Shown piece after piece: positions 52,632 through 63,929 of a stretch of DNA of 64,000 nt (positions within the stretch are counted from its first letter, which is position 1; every line of letters begins with the position of its first letter). The notes under the pieces were generated by a model. The model searched no databases. It was not told the DNA's origin and saw only the letters and a program-made list of their open reading frames with translations. Where the stretch lies: the NCBI RefSeq assembly GCF_002104995.1, contig NW_024468257.1:620001-684000 (forward strand). The letters run 5' to 3'. The DNA comes from Linderina pennispora. Its lineage: Eukaryota; Kickxellomycota; Kickxellomycetes; Kickxellales; Kickxellaceae. Made by a program: the position numbers and the translations under genes.

Positions 52632-55457
52632 ATGCTACCACGACGACTGCCGTGTCCGCCAGCTGTCTTGTTTCCATGCGGGCCGGCAGCAGCAGCAAAA
52701 ACTGCAGCCGGACACCGGTGTGCGCTTCGGATTGCCAGACACTATGTGTCCTCAGCAGGCCTAGCGGCTACAGCATCTGATCCACACGGTGGTGTCCATG
52801 ATCGAAACAGCTCAAGCAGAATCAATCTTGTACGGCGGCACATGCAGATCGACAGCAGCATAAGGTTCAGCGATGTGGAGCATGCGATCTGGGATTGCAT
52901 ACGCAGGGACGACATGACACATATAATTGAGCTGTCCAAACGCGCATATGGCGGTTGGAAGGCAGACGGAACGACAATCTCTCCACTCACGCAGTTCATG
53001 CTGGTCAAGCGGATGTGTTCGGTCGATGGAATCTTGGCTGGGATCTATGCGACAATGCAGACAGAAATGCGCGGCGATTTGGACGACTGCACCATGCTTT
53101 TTGCGGCGCTGCTAGCGGACCAGGACGTCGGGCTGGTCGACATGTATAATAATCTAAGCGCACAGCAAAGGGCAGCTATGGACTGTGTGTTTTCATCATG
53201 CGCTGCATATGCATACAAGTCTGCCGCGCAGCCAAAGTTAGCGAAGATGGTAGGAACGTGCATTTCAAAACCAGCGCGTTTGGCGCTACGGCAGGCGAGG
53301 AAATCGCCAGGGATTGCGAGGTCGTGGATATCGGCAGAACTCGTTGCGTGTGTGGATGCTGTGGCGGTCTTACGGGGATCGAACACACCATTGGTTCGGA
53401 TTGATCTGGCAGATAGAGCCATGAGGATACTGATGGCGCGAGGTGTTACGCCGGACCTAGCGCCTGTTGAGTCGTTGATTCGGTCAGCGCTCCGAGCGGG
53501 TCAGCCTAACTTTGCAGTATCGGTGTACGCGTTACCGAGCCACCCACAGGGAGCAACCCGAGATTCGCTGGTCACTTTATCCCTTAGGCGAACGGAGATT
53601 GCAAAGCGGCACCCGGATCTGCACAGGGATGTAATGTGTGCGTTGGTGCGACAAGGGAGCCTGGAGAATGCGCTTACCGTGGCCAGAGCATTAAAATGCC
53701 AACGTACATTCCACCTGCTATTGACATACTGGCACACAAGACATAGCGACGACTGGCAGGCGGTAGAAAGGATCGTCGACGTGATGCTGGAGGACACCAG
53801 CTTACTGATCCTGCATTCAACACATCATGCAGCGATATCACAAATCCTTGCCGCTATCGAGCCGCCAGAATGCCCCGGGGACACCGACAAGGTGTTGCAG
53901 TGTGCGCTCGCTGTGCATTTTAAACTATCCCCTCGCCTTGAGTCCCCATCGGTCTCTGCGATACACAAGCTCATGCGCTCGCTATCAGCGCACGATATGG
54001 TCAAGCAGGCATTCATGGTATTTCGTGACGCTGAGTCTCGGACCGCATGGACCACCACGGGTAAATTCACAGCCACCGAGTCAATTTACGCAGTACTGGC
54101 CGACAGTCTGGCACGCACCGATGACATCCGCGCAATTACGTTTCTGACGCGCACTGCACTGCGATCTGGGGTTACGGCATCGGTGCATTACTATACGGCG
54201 ATTATCTGCGGGCTGACGCGGAAAGGCAAGCCGGCACAGATGGGCGAGTTCTTTCTGCGCAAAACACAGGTCGCAGATTCTTTGCTGGCAGATATGAAGC
54301 GGTGCAATATTAAGCGGCCAGCGAAGGTATACCACTCGCTGATGTATGCGTGGGCGATACTGAAGCAGCCAAAGCAGGTGCGCGCATATTTTGAGGAGCT
54401 TTGCATGCTGCAAAGCAGTGAATCGAGCAGCGGTATCTTGGTCAGCGAGGTGACATGGGGCATACTAATGTATGCGTATGTACGTTCTGGCGACGTTGCT
54501 GGCGTGATGAGTGTTTTGCGTGAGGCTTCTGAATGGCTCCTGTCCAACTCTCAGCGATCCCCTTCGGCTGTGGATGCTGAAAGCTGTACTGAGCACGCCC
54601 GTACAAGCTATCTGCTCAACATGGCTATGTCCTCGCTCCTTTCCGCCAAAGATCCGCACACAGCGCTCTCGCTGCTCGATGAAAACATCTCGCAGCCCAC
54701 CGCTCTGCACGCTAGCTCAGGCGACCCTGTGACTCTCAACCTCATCATGCGTGCGCTGCTCTCGGACAAGCAACTCCCAAAGGCCCTGAGCGTCTATGAC
54801 CAAATCCACGCGCAGTATGAGCTGCCCGAATCGCCATCGGATCTAACCATGGTGCTGCGGTACTGCATCCAGACAAGCGATGTCAACGGGGCATTTGCGT
54901 TAGTTGGCCGGATCATGCAGACTGGTGCGTCGCTGACTGACCACCAGTGGCATGCGTTTATGCGACTGTGTGTGTACAAATGCAGCCCGGATACGGTCCT
55001 GTATATCTACGATCAGATCTGTAAGCTGGCTGGCGTTGACGGGATAAAGGATGTCCCCAAGCTGCTGGTGCGGTTTCCCGATATCGCTGACTGGGTGTGT
55101 ACGGCTATGGAGGACATGAAGCGGATTGCAGATGCACGGACTGTTCGGCGATCGCTCTCCTCGACTGATTCTTCATTGCTGCTGCCGCCAGTGAAGTCTA
55201 TAGCGGTCCAAACAAACCGGGCAAAGTGCCTGTCGCTGTATCGTGGCCTACTACGTCAAGTGCGTGGATTTCCGATACCGGAGATGCGGGCCAAGCTCAA
55301 GCATAACGCGCGGTTCACATTCGAGCTCTACCGTGACCTACCCACGAATGACCCGCAGATTGCACGGCTGGTGGACGAGGGCCAGAGCCAGATCAAATGG
55401 CTGCAGGGCTGGCATGCTGACGGAGGCCAGCTGCTGGTCCGAAAAGAATCGAGATAG
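52632..55457 (+). CDS. Mitochondrial pentatricopeptide-repeat-type protein
   Basis: A 941-residue helical-repeat protein, probably RNA-binding in mitochondria. The N-terminus is Arg/Ala/Pro-rich with few acids (MLPRRLPCPPAVLFPCG, ALRIARHYV), as in an import signal. The rest is made of repeated helix pairs in PPR style. Clearest are HYYTAIICGLTRKGKPAQM, KVYHSLMYAWAILKQPKQVRAYFEEL, VTWGILMYAYVRSGDVAGVMSVL, VTLNLIMRALLSDKQLPKALSVYDQI and LTMVLRYCIQTSDVNGAFALVGRIM, about 35 residues apart. No SMR or other C-terminal enzyme domain. The target RNA and exact orthologue are not recognisable. Unbroken over 2.8 kb. It stops 54 bp from the convergent Arp8 gene. Confidence 0.75.
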   Translation: MLPRRLPCPPAVLFPCGPAAAAKTAAGHRCALRIARHYVSSAGLAATASDPHGGVHDRNSSSRINLVRRHMQIDSSIRFSDVEHAIWDCIRRDDMTHIIELSKRAYGGWKADGTTISPLTQFMLVKRMCSVDGILAGIYATMQTEMRGDLDDCTMLFAALLADQDVGLVDMYNNLSAQQRAAMDCVFSSCAAYAYKSAAQPKLAKMVGTCISKPARLALRQARKSPGIARSWISAELVACVDAVAVLRGSNTPLVRIDLADRAMRILMARGVTPDLAPVESLIRSALRAGQPNFAVSVYALPSHPQGATRDSLVTLSLRRTEIAKRHPDLHRDVMCALVRQGSLENALTVARALKCQRTFHLLLTYWHTRHSDDWQAVERIVDVMLEDTSLLILHSTHHAAISQILAAIEPPECPGDTDKVLQCALAVHFKLSPRLESPSVSAIHKLMRSLSAHDMVKQAFMVFRDAESRTAWTTTGKFTATESIYAVLADSLARTDDIRAITFLTRTALRSGVTASVHYYTAIICGLTRKGKPAQMGEFFLRKTQVADSLLADMKRCNIKRPAKVYHSLMYAWAILKQPKQVRAYFEELCMLQSSESSSGILVSEVTWGILMYAYVRSGDVAGVMSVLREASEWLLSNSQRSPSAVDAESCTEHARTSYLLNMAMSSLLSAKDPHTALSLLDENISQPTALHASSGDPVTLNLIMRALLSDKQLPKALSVYDQIHAQYELPESPSDLTMVLRYCIQTSDVNGAFALVGRIMQTGASLTDHQWHAFMRLCVYKCSPDTVLYIYDQICKLAGVDGIKDVPKLLVRFPDIADWVCTAMEDMKRIADARTVRRSLSSTDSSLLLPPVKSIAVQTNRAKCLSLYRGLLRQVRGFPIPEMRAKLKHNARFTFELYRDLPTNDPQIARLVDEGQSQIKWLQGWHADGGQLLVRKESR

Positions 55458-55511
55458 ATATAACATTGTTTAAAGGAAAGAAAAAGAAACATGCAAAAAA
55501 GACATACACAA

Positions 55512-58197
55512 TCACCATGGGAACAGCATCCGTTCGCGCAGCAGCTTGGTGCCAAAGTCCATCCACTCGGTCCGGTCGACCCACATCTCCCTTGCGCACT
55601 CCAGGCGGCTAAGGACAGCGGCCCCCTTCCACGCCAGCACTCTGGGGTCGAGGTCGCGCGGCGCCGACACGATATCGACGCGCTCCACGGACTGCATGAA
55701 ATCGGGCCGCACATACATGAGCCGACTTGCCAGCACTTCGCCAAAGCCCGGCGTGAATGCGGCGCCTCCCCCCACCAGCACAATCGAGTTGTACAGCTTG
55801 CGCGCCCGGTCGACGGATCCGACATGGGTGATGCTGTGTGTGATGGCCGCGTCCAGGGGCATGCGCGCGTACTGGGAGTCGGGGTCCGGCACGTACGTGA
55901 CTGTGGGCACGACTGGCGTTGGCGGCAGCGTCTTTGTCTCGCTGGCAGCCATGTCCTTGAGATGGCTGACCAGAGACTTGTCGACCACCGGCGTGGCTGA
56001 GGAGCCGGCAGGCGGGGCAGCGCTGGGCTCGGGAGTGCTGGGCTCGGTGGCCGGAACCGTGGCCGGGGCGGTGGCCGCTTCAGTGAACTGATCGGCTGTC
56101 ACCGGCGCCTCAATCTCAATTGGCCGTGACGGCAGAATGCCAAACTGCGTGGGCGTCATATGGCTGCACATTGGCGGACCCCAGCCTGTCTCGATCTGGG
56201 CGGCGGGCCCGATACCGCCGAGGAATGAGCGGGCGTATGCGGGTATCTTGTAGTATGCATCTGAGATGTACGGATAGAACACGCAGAGCGGCGCCAGGTA
56301 CATCTCATCGTAGGTCTTGAAGCTGTACTTTTGCGTGGGTCTGTCGGGCACGCGCACAAAAAAGTCAGTCATGCGGATGTTGACGTCCGAGAGGTTCAGC
56401 GTGCTGTGCTTCTCGCGCAGATCAGCCAGGATTGTCCAGTCGTAGAGCCGGTTGAGGTTGGCTTCGTGGTACGGGAATGAGCTGCGCTGGAACAGATCAA
56501 ACAGGAAGCGGGTGATGTCGTCGGCACCGTGCATGATGCTTACGCGCGATTCCTGGTGGCAGTATCCGTCTTCGACGCATGCAATGCTGGTCTTTTGCGC
56601 GCCAATATCCACCACGCAGGCAGAGGAGAAGCCGGCACCGAACGTCACCAGGGTCGAGCTCTGCTGCAGGATAAGCGACCGGAAGCCCATATTCCGCAGC
56701 AGCATGTCCGACAGGGCCGCCACCTCGATGCGGCTGAACAGGTCAGGGATCACCAGCACTGCACCGTAGTTGGACAGGTCGCGGCGCTTAAGCCCCAGCT
56801 CGGTATCCAGAACGTGGCTCCAGATGGTCTCAATGTCGCCCAGCACCTCTTCGATTGTCGCGTAGTCCTCGACGTTAAAGCAGCCGTTGCGCATTGGGTG
56901 CCGCACAAGGAACTTGCTGGTGTCGGCAATCCGCAGCGCTGCCTCGCCGACAACATAGTCTCCCGAAATTTCGTCGTCGTGGATCCACTCGATTTTGAAT
57001 GGGTCGTTGTGGTCCTGGATTACTGTGGGCGTGGCCTGCTTGTTGAACGACATCACCTGCGAGTATGCGTTGGGCGGCGCCTTGCGCTTCGACTGGCGCT
57101 GGTGCTCCTTGAGCACACTGCGCAGCATTGTTAGAGTCTCGTCGACAATTGACTCCTCAGCAACAGGGGGCTCCTTCGTTTCTGGCTCCTCCTTATCTTC
57201 AGCCTCGACATCGCCACTTACTGCCTCGGCTTGTTCCGAGTTGGCTGTGTCTTTATCTGCGGTCGCCTTGGCCAGTGCAGGACTGGCTGCACGGGCCCTG
57301 CGTGCAATTATATGTGGCAGTTCCCGTGGCACTGCGTCGCTTGCCCGCCCGACTCTGAGCCACCTCGACCCTGGGTGTATAACGATGACGTTCTCTCCTG
57401 TCGTAACCTCCAGCCCGCGGTCCTGGAACACGGGGCCGACACCCCGGTCTGTGCGCCTGAACGTCGACGACACATTGCGCGGATTCAGCATCGGGAATGC
57501 CGGGAACGAGTACTTTCCCTCCAGGTCGCCTATCGCCATGTGCGCGTTCCCAGGCGTGCTGCTTCCCGATATCTGCATGCCCTGATAATAGCTCGGGTAT
57601 CTGTGTTTGCCGTGGCCCACCGACGATGCGTTATTGCTCATGGCCACCGTGCCCTGCTGTGACGGCGAGCCGCGGATGCTCACTGTGCGCTCGCTTGCCA
57701 ATGCGTCCCTGACGCTGGCAGTGATGCTAGGCGTGCCTGGATCCACGGCCTTTTTCCGTCCCCGCGGCGTGCTGGTGCGGCTAGGCTTTGCTGGCGGCAT
57801 GCTGCTAGTCTGTGGCGCATGGCTCGACATGAACCGCGAGCGCACTAGCTCGTCGACGCTGTCCTTGCGCGGCCGCTTCCGCCCGAGCTTCGACACTGGC
57901 GGTGTGATTGCTGCCAGCTGCCCCGACGCATCGTCTTCTGCTGCTGGCTCGCTGGATACCATTGTTATGCCAAGGCTGCTGGCTGGCTCGCTCATGTCGA
58001 TGCCCTTGCCTCTGGGTTTGGATTTGCCTGAATTGCCTGAATTGCCCTTGGGCCGGGCCCGTGTTGATTTGCTCTTAGCAGGTTTTTCCTGCCGGCTGGA
58101 GGTCGACTGCGCTGGGCTGGCGTCGCCAGGAGAGCGCCGACGGGTTGGTCTCGGGCAGCCACGAGTATTTTTTGTGCTTTCCGTTGAGCCCAGACAT
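55512..58197 (-). CDS. ARP8: Actin-related protein 8 (Arp8), INO80 complex (one frameshift near start)
   Basis: Nuclear actin-related protein that, with Arp4 and actin, forms the DNA-binding module of the INO80 remodeller. About 890 residues. The first 300 are disordered, Ser/Pro/Lys-rich. The actin fold begins at about residue 305: TTGENVIVIHPGSRWLRVGRA, the Arp8-type long insert, then WIHDDEISGDYVVGEAALRI, HPMRNGCFN, VLVIPDLFSRIEV, GFRSLILQQSSTLVTFGAGF, CVVDIGAQKTSIACVEDG, YDEMYLAPLCVFYP and the C-terminal SIVLVGGGAAFTPGFGEVLASRL. The best start is the ATG at 58197 (MSGLNGKHKKYSWLPE), which lies in another frame; one shift near 58110 joins it to SPGDASPAQS. Otherwise the first in-frame ATG is internal (MSEPASS). 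The fold suggests a working protein. Confidence 0.85.
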
Positions 58198-58465
58198 GAT
58201 TGAAAGGAAAAAAGAAAGTAGTAGCGAATTAGTAAAACAAAAAAGACAGCAAAAAAGGAAACCATGCCTAACGCTTGATTTTTCAACTACCGGTCCCAAT
58301 GTGAAAAAAAAGCCACCACTTTTGTCCAAGCTGTTGCAAATAGTAACGGGCTTTGTCACTCGCTTCTACGGGTTCCACAGACCAGCCGGAAATGAAAGCG
58401 AGACACTCGGTCAGCTTCCTGTTTCATCTCTGCTTTCCCCCCTCATATATTTATTATTGCCGGCA
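58198..58465. other. Divergent promoter, Arp8 (-) and COPI-associated protein (+)
   Basis: Short bidirectional spacer. AT-rich stretch CATATATTTATTATTG just before the plus-strand ATG. Nothing else is seen. Confidence 0.45.
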
Positions 58466-59540
58466 ATGCGAACGTACCTTAATATCTACCTCCTGCTGTT
58501 GCTCTTCAACATGCTGAACATGCTGGCATGCGCAGCTATCGCCAGCGTCAGCGTCATGAACGTCATCGACCACACATCGCCCACTAACCTGATAATCTAC
58601 CAGGCGTACACGGGCCTGCTCAGCCTCGCCTCTCTTGGCGTCGGAGGTCCGGGCCCCGCGCTTTCTCAACTCGCAAATGCGCTTCCTGTTCACCTACGGC
58701 GGCCGCGGCCTGCTGTACACGTACTTTGGCTGCATTGTGTACACAAACAGCCTGTACAACATCATCGCCTGCGTGTACACAGTGACCCTTGGGGTCGCGT
58801 ACCTGGTGCTGGCCTGGGTGTCCATCATCCCGCTGCAGCACGGGCTGCTCTACAACTGGTCACACTGGTGCAGCGAGGGCGCGAAACAAATGTACGAAAG
58901 CAGCAGTAAGCGCACGCACCGGACCCGTCGTGGAATGACCAACGAGCAGTATGACGCGCCGTTGCTGGGAACTGCCATGCCTGGGCTCAATAGGGTCGTC
59001 AAATGGGTCGGCCAGCCAGACAACGTATTTCCAGGAGCGCTCGGTGTCGTTTGCTAAGGATTCGAACGAATTCTCAACTCTCGACCAGGCGGCCAGCGGA
59101 AACTACACGCAGCAAAAGGAGAAGCGGGCTCACGGATCTATGGCATGTCGACAAGGGCCCGGCGCCTGTCGACTACTGGCGACGCGTACTTGGATGAGAT
59201 TGTCAATAGCTCGCGGTTTGCCAGAGACATGATGGACCCGAGTGACAGCGAGTATGTTGTGGCCGGAGACTCTCGCCATTACAAGTCACCCTCTGGGCTT
59301 GCCAGCCGGATCTCGGACAACAGCAGCCCACGGACCACTATTTCTATTCCGCCAGCAGCTGCCTATGCTGCTGAGCAGCCGGCTCTGACAGAGCAGACAT
59401 ACATGTCGCAGCCCAGGGACGGGATGGGTACCGGAAACAACCGCATTTCGTCGCCGCTCCCGTACCATCTGTTTGCACCGGAAAGCCGAGAGTTTATCAA
59501 CAACAGTCTGAGCCAGATCACCCGCGAGCTAGAAAAGTAG
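58466..59540 (+). CDS. COPI-associated / Tvp15-like Golgi membrane protein (frameshifts)
   Basis: A small multi-pass Golgi membrane protein with a long cytosolic tail, about 357 residues. The first 130 residues have four hydrophobic segments: YLNIYLLLLLFNMLNMLACAA, the YQAYTGLLSLASL segment, LLYTYFGCIVYTNSLYNIIA and VYTVTLGVAYLVLAWV. Between them is the family motif RFLFTYGGRGLLY. The tail is Ser/Thr/Arg-rich and probably disordered, with RRLSTTGD-like phosphorylation-type sites. Frame changes near 58665, 59030 and 59130; the first is one extra base before FLNSQMRFLFTYGGRG. The ATG at 58466 is the first before the first membrane segment. Function in the family is poorly defined (retrograde Golgi traffic). 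It converges with the glucoamylase gene 65 bp away. Confidence 0.68.
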
Positions 59541-59605
59541 TCCACTGCATGCATTCCTTGGTACTGTTCATATATTGCAACATAACATACTATCATATTT
59601 CCTGT

Positions 59606-61105
59606 CTAAGCGCCGTACACGATCTTGGAGGCAGCAGCACGGCTTGTGGCAGCAGAGACATGGGCTCCGTACGACCAAGTCAGGTCAGGGGCGCCCTGGC
59701 CGAAGCCGGTGCTCAGGTTCCACTCCTCCCACATCTTGCCGTTCGCGTCAGTGTGGCGGGCGACGCGAGCCATGTAGCGGTCGCCACCCAGCATGGTGTT
59801 GGCCAATATCTCATTAAATGTTGCCGACCCGCTGCCGTATGTGCTCCCAACACTGTACGAGTTGCTGAACGTGATTCCGTACAGCGAGGTGAGCTGGTTC
59901 AGGAAGTTGGCTACTGCCTGGGTAACCACGATCTTGCCGTTCTTGCTCCATGTTGAGATCAGCCTGTAATGGCACTCGGCCATGCCCGAGGTGATCAGCG
60001 TCCACGGGTTGCCCTGCTGTCCCGACTCATACCCGTTGTATGTATCTTCGGGGTAGCGGCCGAGCGCCGGACCCACCGGCACGCTGGTTGACGCAATGGT
60101 CGTCGTTGTGGCCGTGTTGATTGCATACATTGAGTTGAACTTGGCAATGTGCTGGACAATCGTGGCCAGCACACGATCCGAATCGACAGTGTAGAATCCA
60201 TCTTCAAGAGAGGCATGCAGGACGGCCAGGAACACCTGTGCGTCGATGTTTGATGGCTTGCTCACACCGCCGTTGTAGTTGATGGTCGGGAGAATGATGC
60301 TGCCGCTCCAGAACGCATCCATGCCATTGGTGATAGCCGTTGCCTGAGTATTATACCATGCTGCGGCGCCGGGGTCGCCCATCTGGTTGGCGAACTGCGC
60401 GCCCTCGATCATGGCACGGCGCTGGATCATGCGCGTGTAGAAGTGGTTGCCACGGACCTCCTCCCAGATGTCGCAGCCCTGGGAATCCGCGTTCCAGTTA
60501 TTGGCGACGTACTCAAGATCAGCCTTGATGACCGAGCTGGTCGGGCTCTTGCCGTCGTAGTACTGCGTCACGTCCTTGCCCTGCGACTTCAAGTACCGTG
60601 CGTAGCTGATCAGCGACACTGCACGCATTGCGGCACCATCGCGCTGCGGGTTGCACCAGGGCCCCGTGTAGGCGGTACCGTCCATGTAGAATTTGGCAGT
60701 TCCCAGGCCGGACGGACTGGAGACTGTCTGGATTGTGCGACTGAATGTCGCATAGTCTGCCAGCTTTTTGTTGTAGACAGCGGCTGCGGACGAGTCGGAT
60801 GTGGCATTCAGCCATCCAGAAACCTCGTGCAGGGTGATTCCGGCATCGCGCACCCAGTGGTACCGGTAGTCCGGGTTGGAGGTTGAGGGGGCAGCCTGGA
60901 CAGAACCTGCGGAAGCACCAGATGGTGAGATGTTGGCCAGAACGCCGTTCTTGGCATAGGTGGTCTCGCTGTTGACCCAGTTGGTCAGGGCTGTGTTGAA
61001 GGGCGGGGCTGCGGCGCGTTTGGCGAGAGATCCGTGGTCGACGGGTGTGCCAGCGACGAAGGCCGCAATGGCAAGGATGGAGGTGATGGAGATTGACGAC
61101 TTCAT
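59606..61105 (-). CDS. Secreted glucoamylase, GH15 family (intact copy)
   Basis: Releases glucose from non-reducing ends of starch or other alpha-1,4-glucans outside the cell. The 499-residue preproprotein has a signal peptide (hydrophobic ITSILAIAAFVAGT, residues 7-20) and a dibasic Kex2-type site after LAKR (27-30). The GH15 domain follows: HWVRDAGITLHE (83-94), WCNPQRDGAAMRA, the acid/base loop IWEEVRGNHFYTRMIQRRA with general acid at about Glu215, DAQVFLAVLHAS, GRYPEDTYNG, GNPWTLITSGMAE, and KMWEEWN with the probable general base at about Glu460. It ends LTWSYGAHVSAA and 15 more residues. There is no starch-binding module at either end, so raw-starch action is doubtful. The ATG at 61105 is supported by the signal peptide and a TATA box about 107 bp upstream. 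Confidence 0.92.
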   Translation of the reverse strand: MKSSISITSILAIAAFVAGTPVDHGSLAKRAAAPPFNTALTNWVNSETTYAKNGVLANISPSGASAGSVQAAPSTSNPDYRYHWVRDAGITLHEVSGWLNATSDSSAAAVYNKKLADYATFSRTIQTVSSPSGLGTAKFYMDGTAYTGPWCNPQRDGAAMRAVSLISYARYLKSQGKDVTQYYDGKSPTSSVIKADLEYVANNWNADSQGCDIWEEVRGNHFYTRMIQRRAMIEGAQFANQMGDPGAAAWYNTQATAITNGMDAFWSGSIILPTINYNGGVSKPSNIDAQVFLAVLHASLEDGFYTVDSDRVLATIVQHIAKFNSMYAINTATTTTIASTSVPVGPALGRYPEDTYNGYESGQQGNPWTLITSGMAECHYRLISTWSKNGKIVVTQAVANFLNQLTSLYGITFSNSYSVGSTYGSGSATFNEILANTMLGGDRYMARVARHTDANGKMWEEWNLSTGFGQGAPDLTWSYGAHVSAATSRAAASKIVYGA

Positions 61106-62317
61106 TTGTGTGGCGCCTGCTTCGAACTTGTGAATTAATAGCTTGGTTGAGAGGAAGGATATTGCGTAGTCGATGTGGTTTCGGCAATTGCGATTCAGGA
61201 GGTGGCCCCTGTTTTTATACGCCGATAAGCGTGGATTTGTCGGTGTGGGCCACAGAATCGCTTCAACCGAGAATTGCTTCTTTTCCTGTCCTCCACCCCC
61301 CTTGTCTGTACATGCACTTGCAGCTACACTGGCCACTTTATCTCTAGAACCTTCAATGCATGCGCTTGAAGATCACCTGCGCAGCGCAGACAGCTGGGAC
61401 AGAAAGAGAGATACGCAATAGATGCACCTAATACGAGGCCAAATAGTCAGGGTAGAGAATGTGTAATGGGTGGGCACCGGCGAGCAAATCAGACAACACC
61501 AGCCACTAAGCTTCCTCGTACGACTACATACTCTGGCTGCAATCAAGTTGGATCCCCCACCTCGCATCACAATGCAAAATTGGCCGGCGGTGGGCAACCA
61601 GCGAACGACGACGGGTGGTGCAAGAGATTAATTGGAAACGTCGCTTGTATGGCGGCCGTGCTGGATCTTCCCAGCTACTAATTTGCCCTTGGAATTCGAT
61701 GAGCGCACTGGCTCACTTTCCACTCGCACCCGAGGATTTGCAGGATGGCCGGTATTGTGCCGCATGTTTCATGTGGAGAATTCAGTCCAGTAGGACAGCA
61801 GCAAGCAGCGCGGATGGACCTCTCCAGACTATGCGTTTTCGTGGGCCAGAGCCACAGCGCTCGTGACCGTAGGCGGTGAATGATCGCCTTCCCTGGTGCA
61901 TACGCCATGTCGATCGCGCTAGCAGCCTATATGTCGGAAATTGCACTAGTCCAATCCAGCTAGCCCACTTGGCTTTTGCGCCTCCCTTTTTGTGGCAAAA
62001 CACATGAAAGCCAAGCTGAAAACAGGGACCACCACTACAAACTGGTGCCAACATTGCGACAAAGATCCGTGCATAGCAGAGGTAGGTCTTGCATTTTGGT
62101 TCCCGAATTACAAAATCGCACACGCCTCTCCACTGGCCAGAAGATAGCGAGACATGTGTGGGAATACCCCATGCCGCAGCTGCCTCCTATTCGGCGAATT
62201 GGACTTGGAGTGGAAATAAGGAAATGATCTGTTGATATACTGTGGCCAATTTGGAATTGCATTCAATGTTGACATATGCCAATGGAGCTAGGAACACAGG
62301 TTAATTAATGAGCAGGC
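61106..62317. other. 1.2-kb spacer between the glucoamylase copies
   Basis: Holds the promoter of the intact glucoamylase (61106-61450) and the downstream flank of the decayed copy. No recognised gene, RNA or repeat. Confidence 0.5.
61212..61219 (-). promoter_or_regulatory. TATA box of the glucoamylase gene
   Basis: GTATAAAAAC on the minus strand, about 107 bp upstream of the ATG at 61105. The paralogue has the same arrangement. Confidence 0.6.
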
Positions 62318-63825
62318 TTAGTTGCCATACACAATCCGCGATGCAGCTGTACGGTGATGTGCTGCGGAAGTATGTGCCTCGAACGACCAGATCAGATTCG
62401 GAGCGCCAGTTGGGGTCCCCTCGCCGCACAGCCATTGCTCGGTCATCAATCCCGATGCATCCGTATGGTGGGCAACCTGTACCATATAACGGTCGCCTGA
62501 CAGTATGGTGTTGGCCAGGAGCCCACCAAATGTGTCAGAGTCACTGGTATGCGTGGCACCAACCTCGTACGCATTGGTAAACGCGATTCCATAAAATTCC
62601 TTCATCTGATTGAAGAATGTCCCTGTCGCCTTGGTGATGGTAACCTTGCCGGCTGTGGACCAGGTTTCAACCAGGCGGTAGTGGTAGTCCGCCATACCTG
62701 AGGTGATCAGCGACCACGGGTTTCCTTGTTGTCCAGAGTTGTAGCCATTGTGTGCGTCCTTGGGGTAGCGGCCAAGCGCAACAGCAATTGGCATTGTAGC
62801 AGAGCTGGCTGTCGCCTCAGTATCAGTGTTGATCGGGTACAGCGGCTTGAACGCGTTAGTCTTGGCGACAACTGAAGCTAGCATCTGGTCAGAGTCGACA
62901 ATGTAGAATCCATCACCCAAGGAAGCATGTAGCGCAGCCAGAAGCACTTGTGAATCAATATTGGCCGGTTTGTTGACACCCCCGTTGCTGTTGATGGTTG
63001 GCAAGATCAGGTTCTTGTCGTTGTTCCAGAAACTGGTCATATTGCCAGTGATAGGCACAGCCTGGGATTCGTACATGGAGGCAGTGCCAGTGTCGCCCAT
63101 TTGAGCCGCAAACTGCGCGCCCTCAATCATGGCACGGCGCTGGATCATGCATGTGTAGAAGTGGTTACCACGGATCTCTTCCCAGATGCCGCACCCGTTG
63201 TTGTCGGCATTCCAGCTGCTTGCGATATACTCAAGATCACCCTTGATAACCGACTCAGATGGGTCCTTGCCATCATAGTACTGCGACACGTCCTTGCTGT
63301 GCTCGATGAGCCAGCGAGCGTAGCTAATTAGCGAGATGGCGCGGATCGCCGCACCATCGCGCTGCGGGTTGCACCAGGCTCCAGTGAACGCTGAGCCATC
63401 CATCATGAATTTTGCAGTGCCGATTCCTGACGGACTCTCGATGGTCTGGATGCTGCGGCTACAATTGGCATAGTCGGCGAGTTTCTTGCTATACACCTCA
63501 GACCCTGACGCGTCAGATGTTCCGTTGAGCCAGGTGGAGATCTCCAAGAGGGTGGTACCGGCATCATGGGTCCAGTGGTAGTAGTAGTCTGGGTTGCTCT
63601 TGCTGGGCGCGGCGCCAACAGCCCCAGGTGAAGCACCTTCAGGCGAGATGTTGGCCAAAAATTGCTAGTAGCTGTACTGGTCTACTTAGATACTCAGTCA
63701 ACCAAGGCAGTGTTGTAGTCAGGAGGGATTGCAGCCCACTTGGCAGACTGGAAGGTGCTGGCAAGAGAGCCTGTAGCCAGAGAAGAGAGTGCCAGCAGCG
63801 AAGTAAACGAAAATGATACCTTCAT
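62318..63825 (-). pseudogene. Decayed glucoamylase paralogue (GH15)
   Basis: A tandem relative of the intact gene, on the same strand. The ATG at 63825 starts a good signal peptide (SFTSLLALSSLATGSLA). The early mature region then carries a TGA at 63694-63696 where the paralogue has Trp, a TAG at 63682-63684, and one missing T near 63659 before LANISPEGASPGAV. After that, 446 codons are open to the stop at 62318 and keep the GH15 motifs: WCNPQRDGAAIRA, IWEEIRGNHFYTCMIQRRA, LGRYPKDAHNG, GNPWSLITSGMA and LMTEQW. The substrate-binding Arg of WxRDAG is His (HWTHDAGT). Both catalytic Glu are kept, so decay looks recent. An alternative reading (start at the internal Met just before ANISPEG) would lack secretion. 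Confidence 0.85.
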
Positions 63826-63921
63826 GGTTGGAGAATCGGCTTGGGGTATCAAGGTCAATAAGAAGATTGGTGCTTCGTCTTGCAATGTGGTCTTATGTGA
63901 GTCTTTTAGCATGGTTGTCTT

Positions 63922-63929
63922 GCTTTTAT
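63922..63929 (-). promoter_or_regulatory. TATA box of the glucoamylase pseudogene
   Basis: TATAAAAG on the minus strand, about 97 bp upstream of the ATG at 63825. Position relative to the ATG matches the intact paralogue (about 107 bp). Confidence 0.55.

Noticed and set aside
55512..58286. Arp8 start at 58286 in the literal long frame
   Set aside because: That N-terminus is hydrophobic and reads through the promoter; the MSGLNG start at 58197 in the neighbouring frame is more protein-like and needs only one base shift.
61782..62123. 113-codon minus-strand frame between the glucoamylases
   Set aside because: No signal peptide, no GH15 similarity; random-looking.
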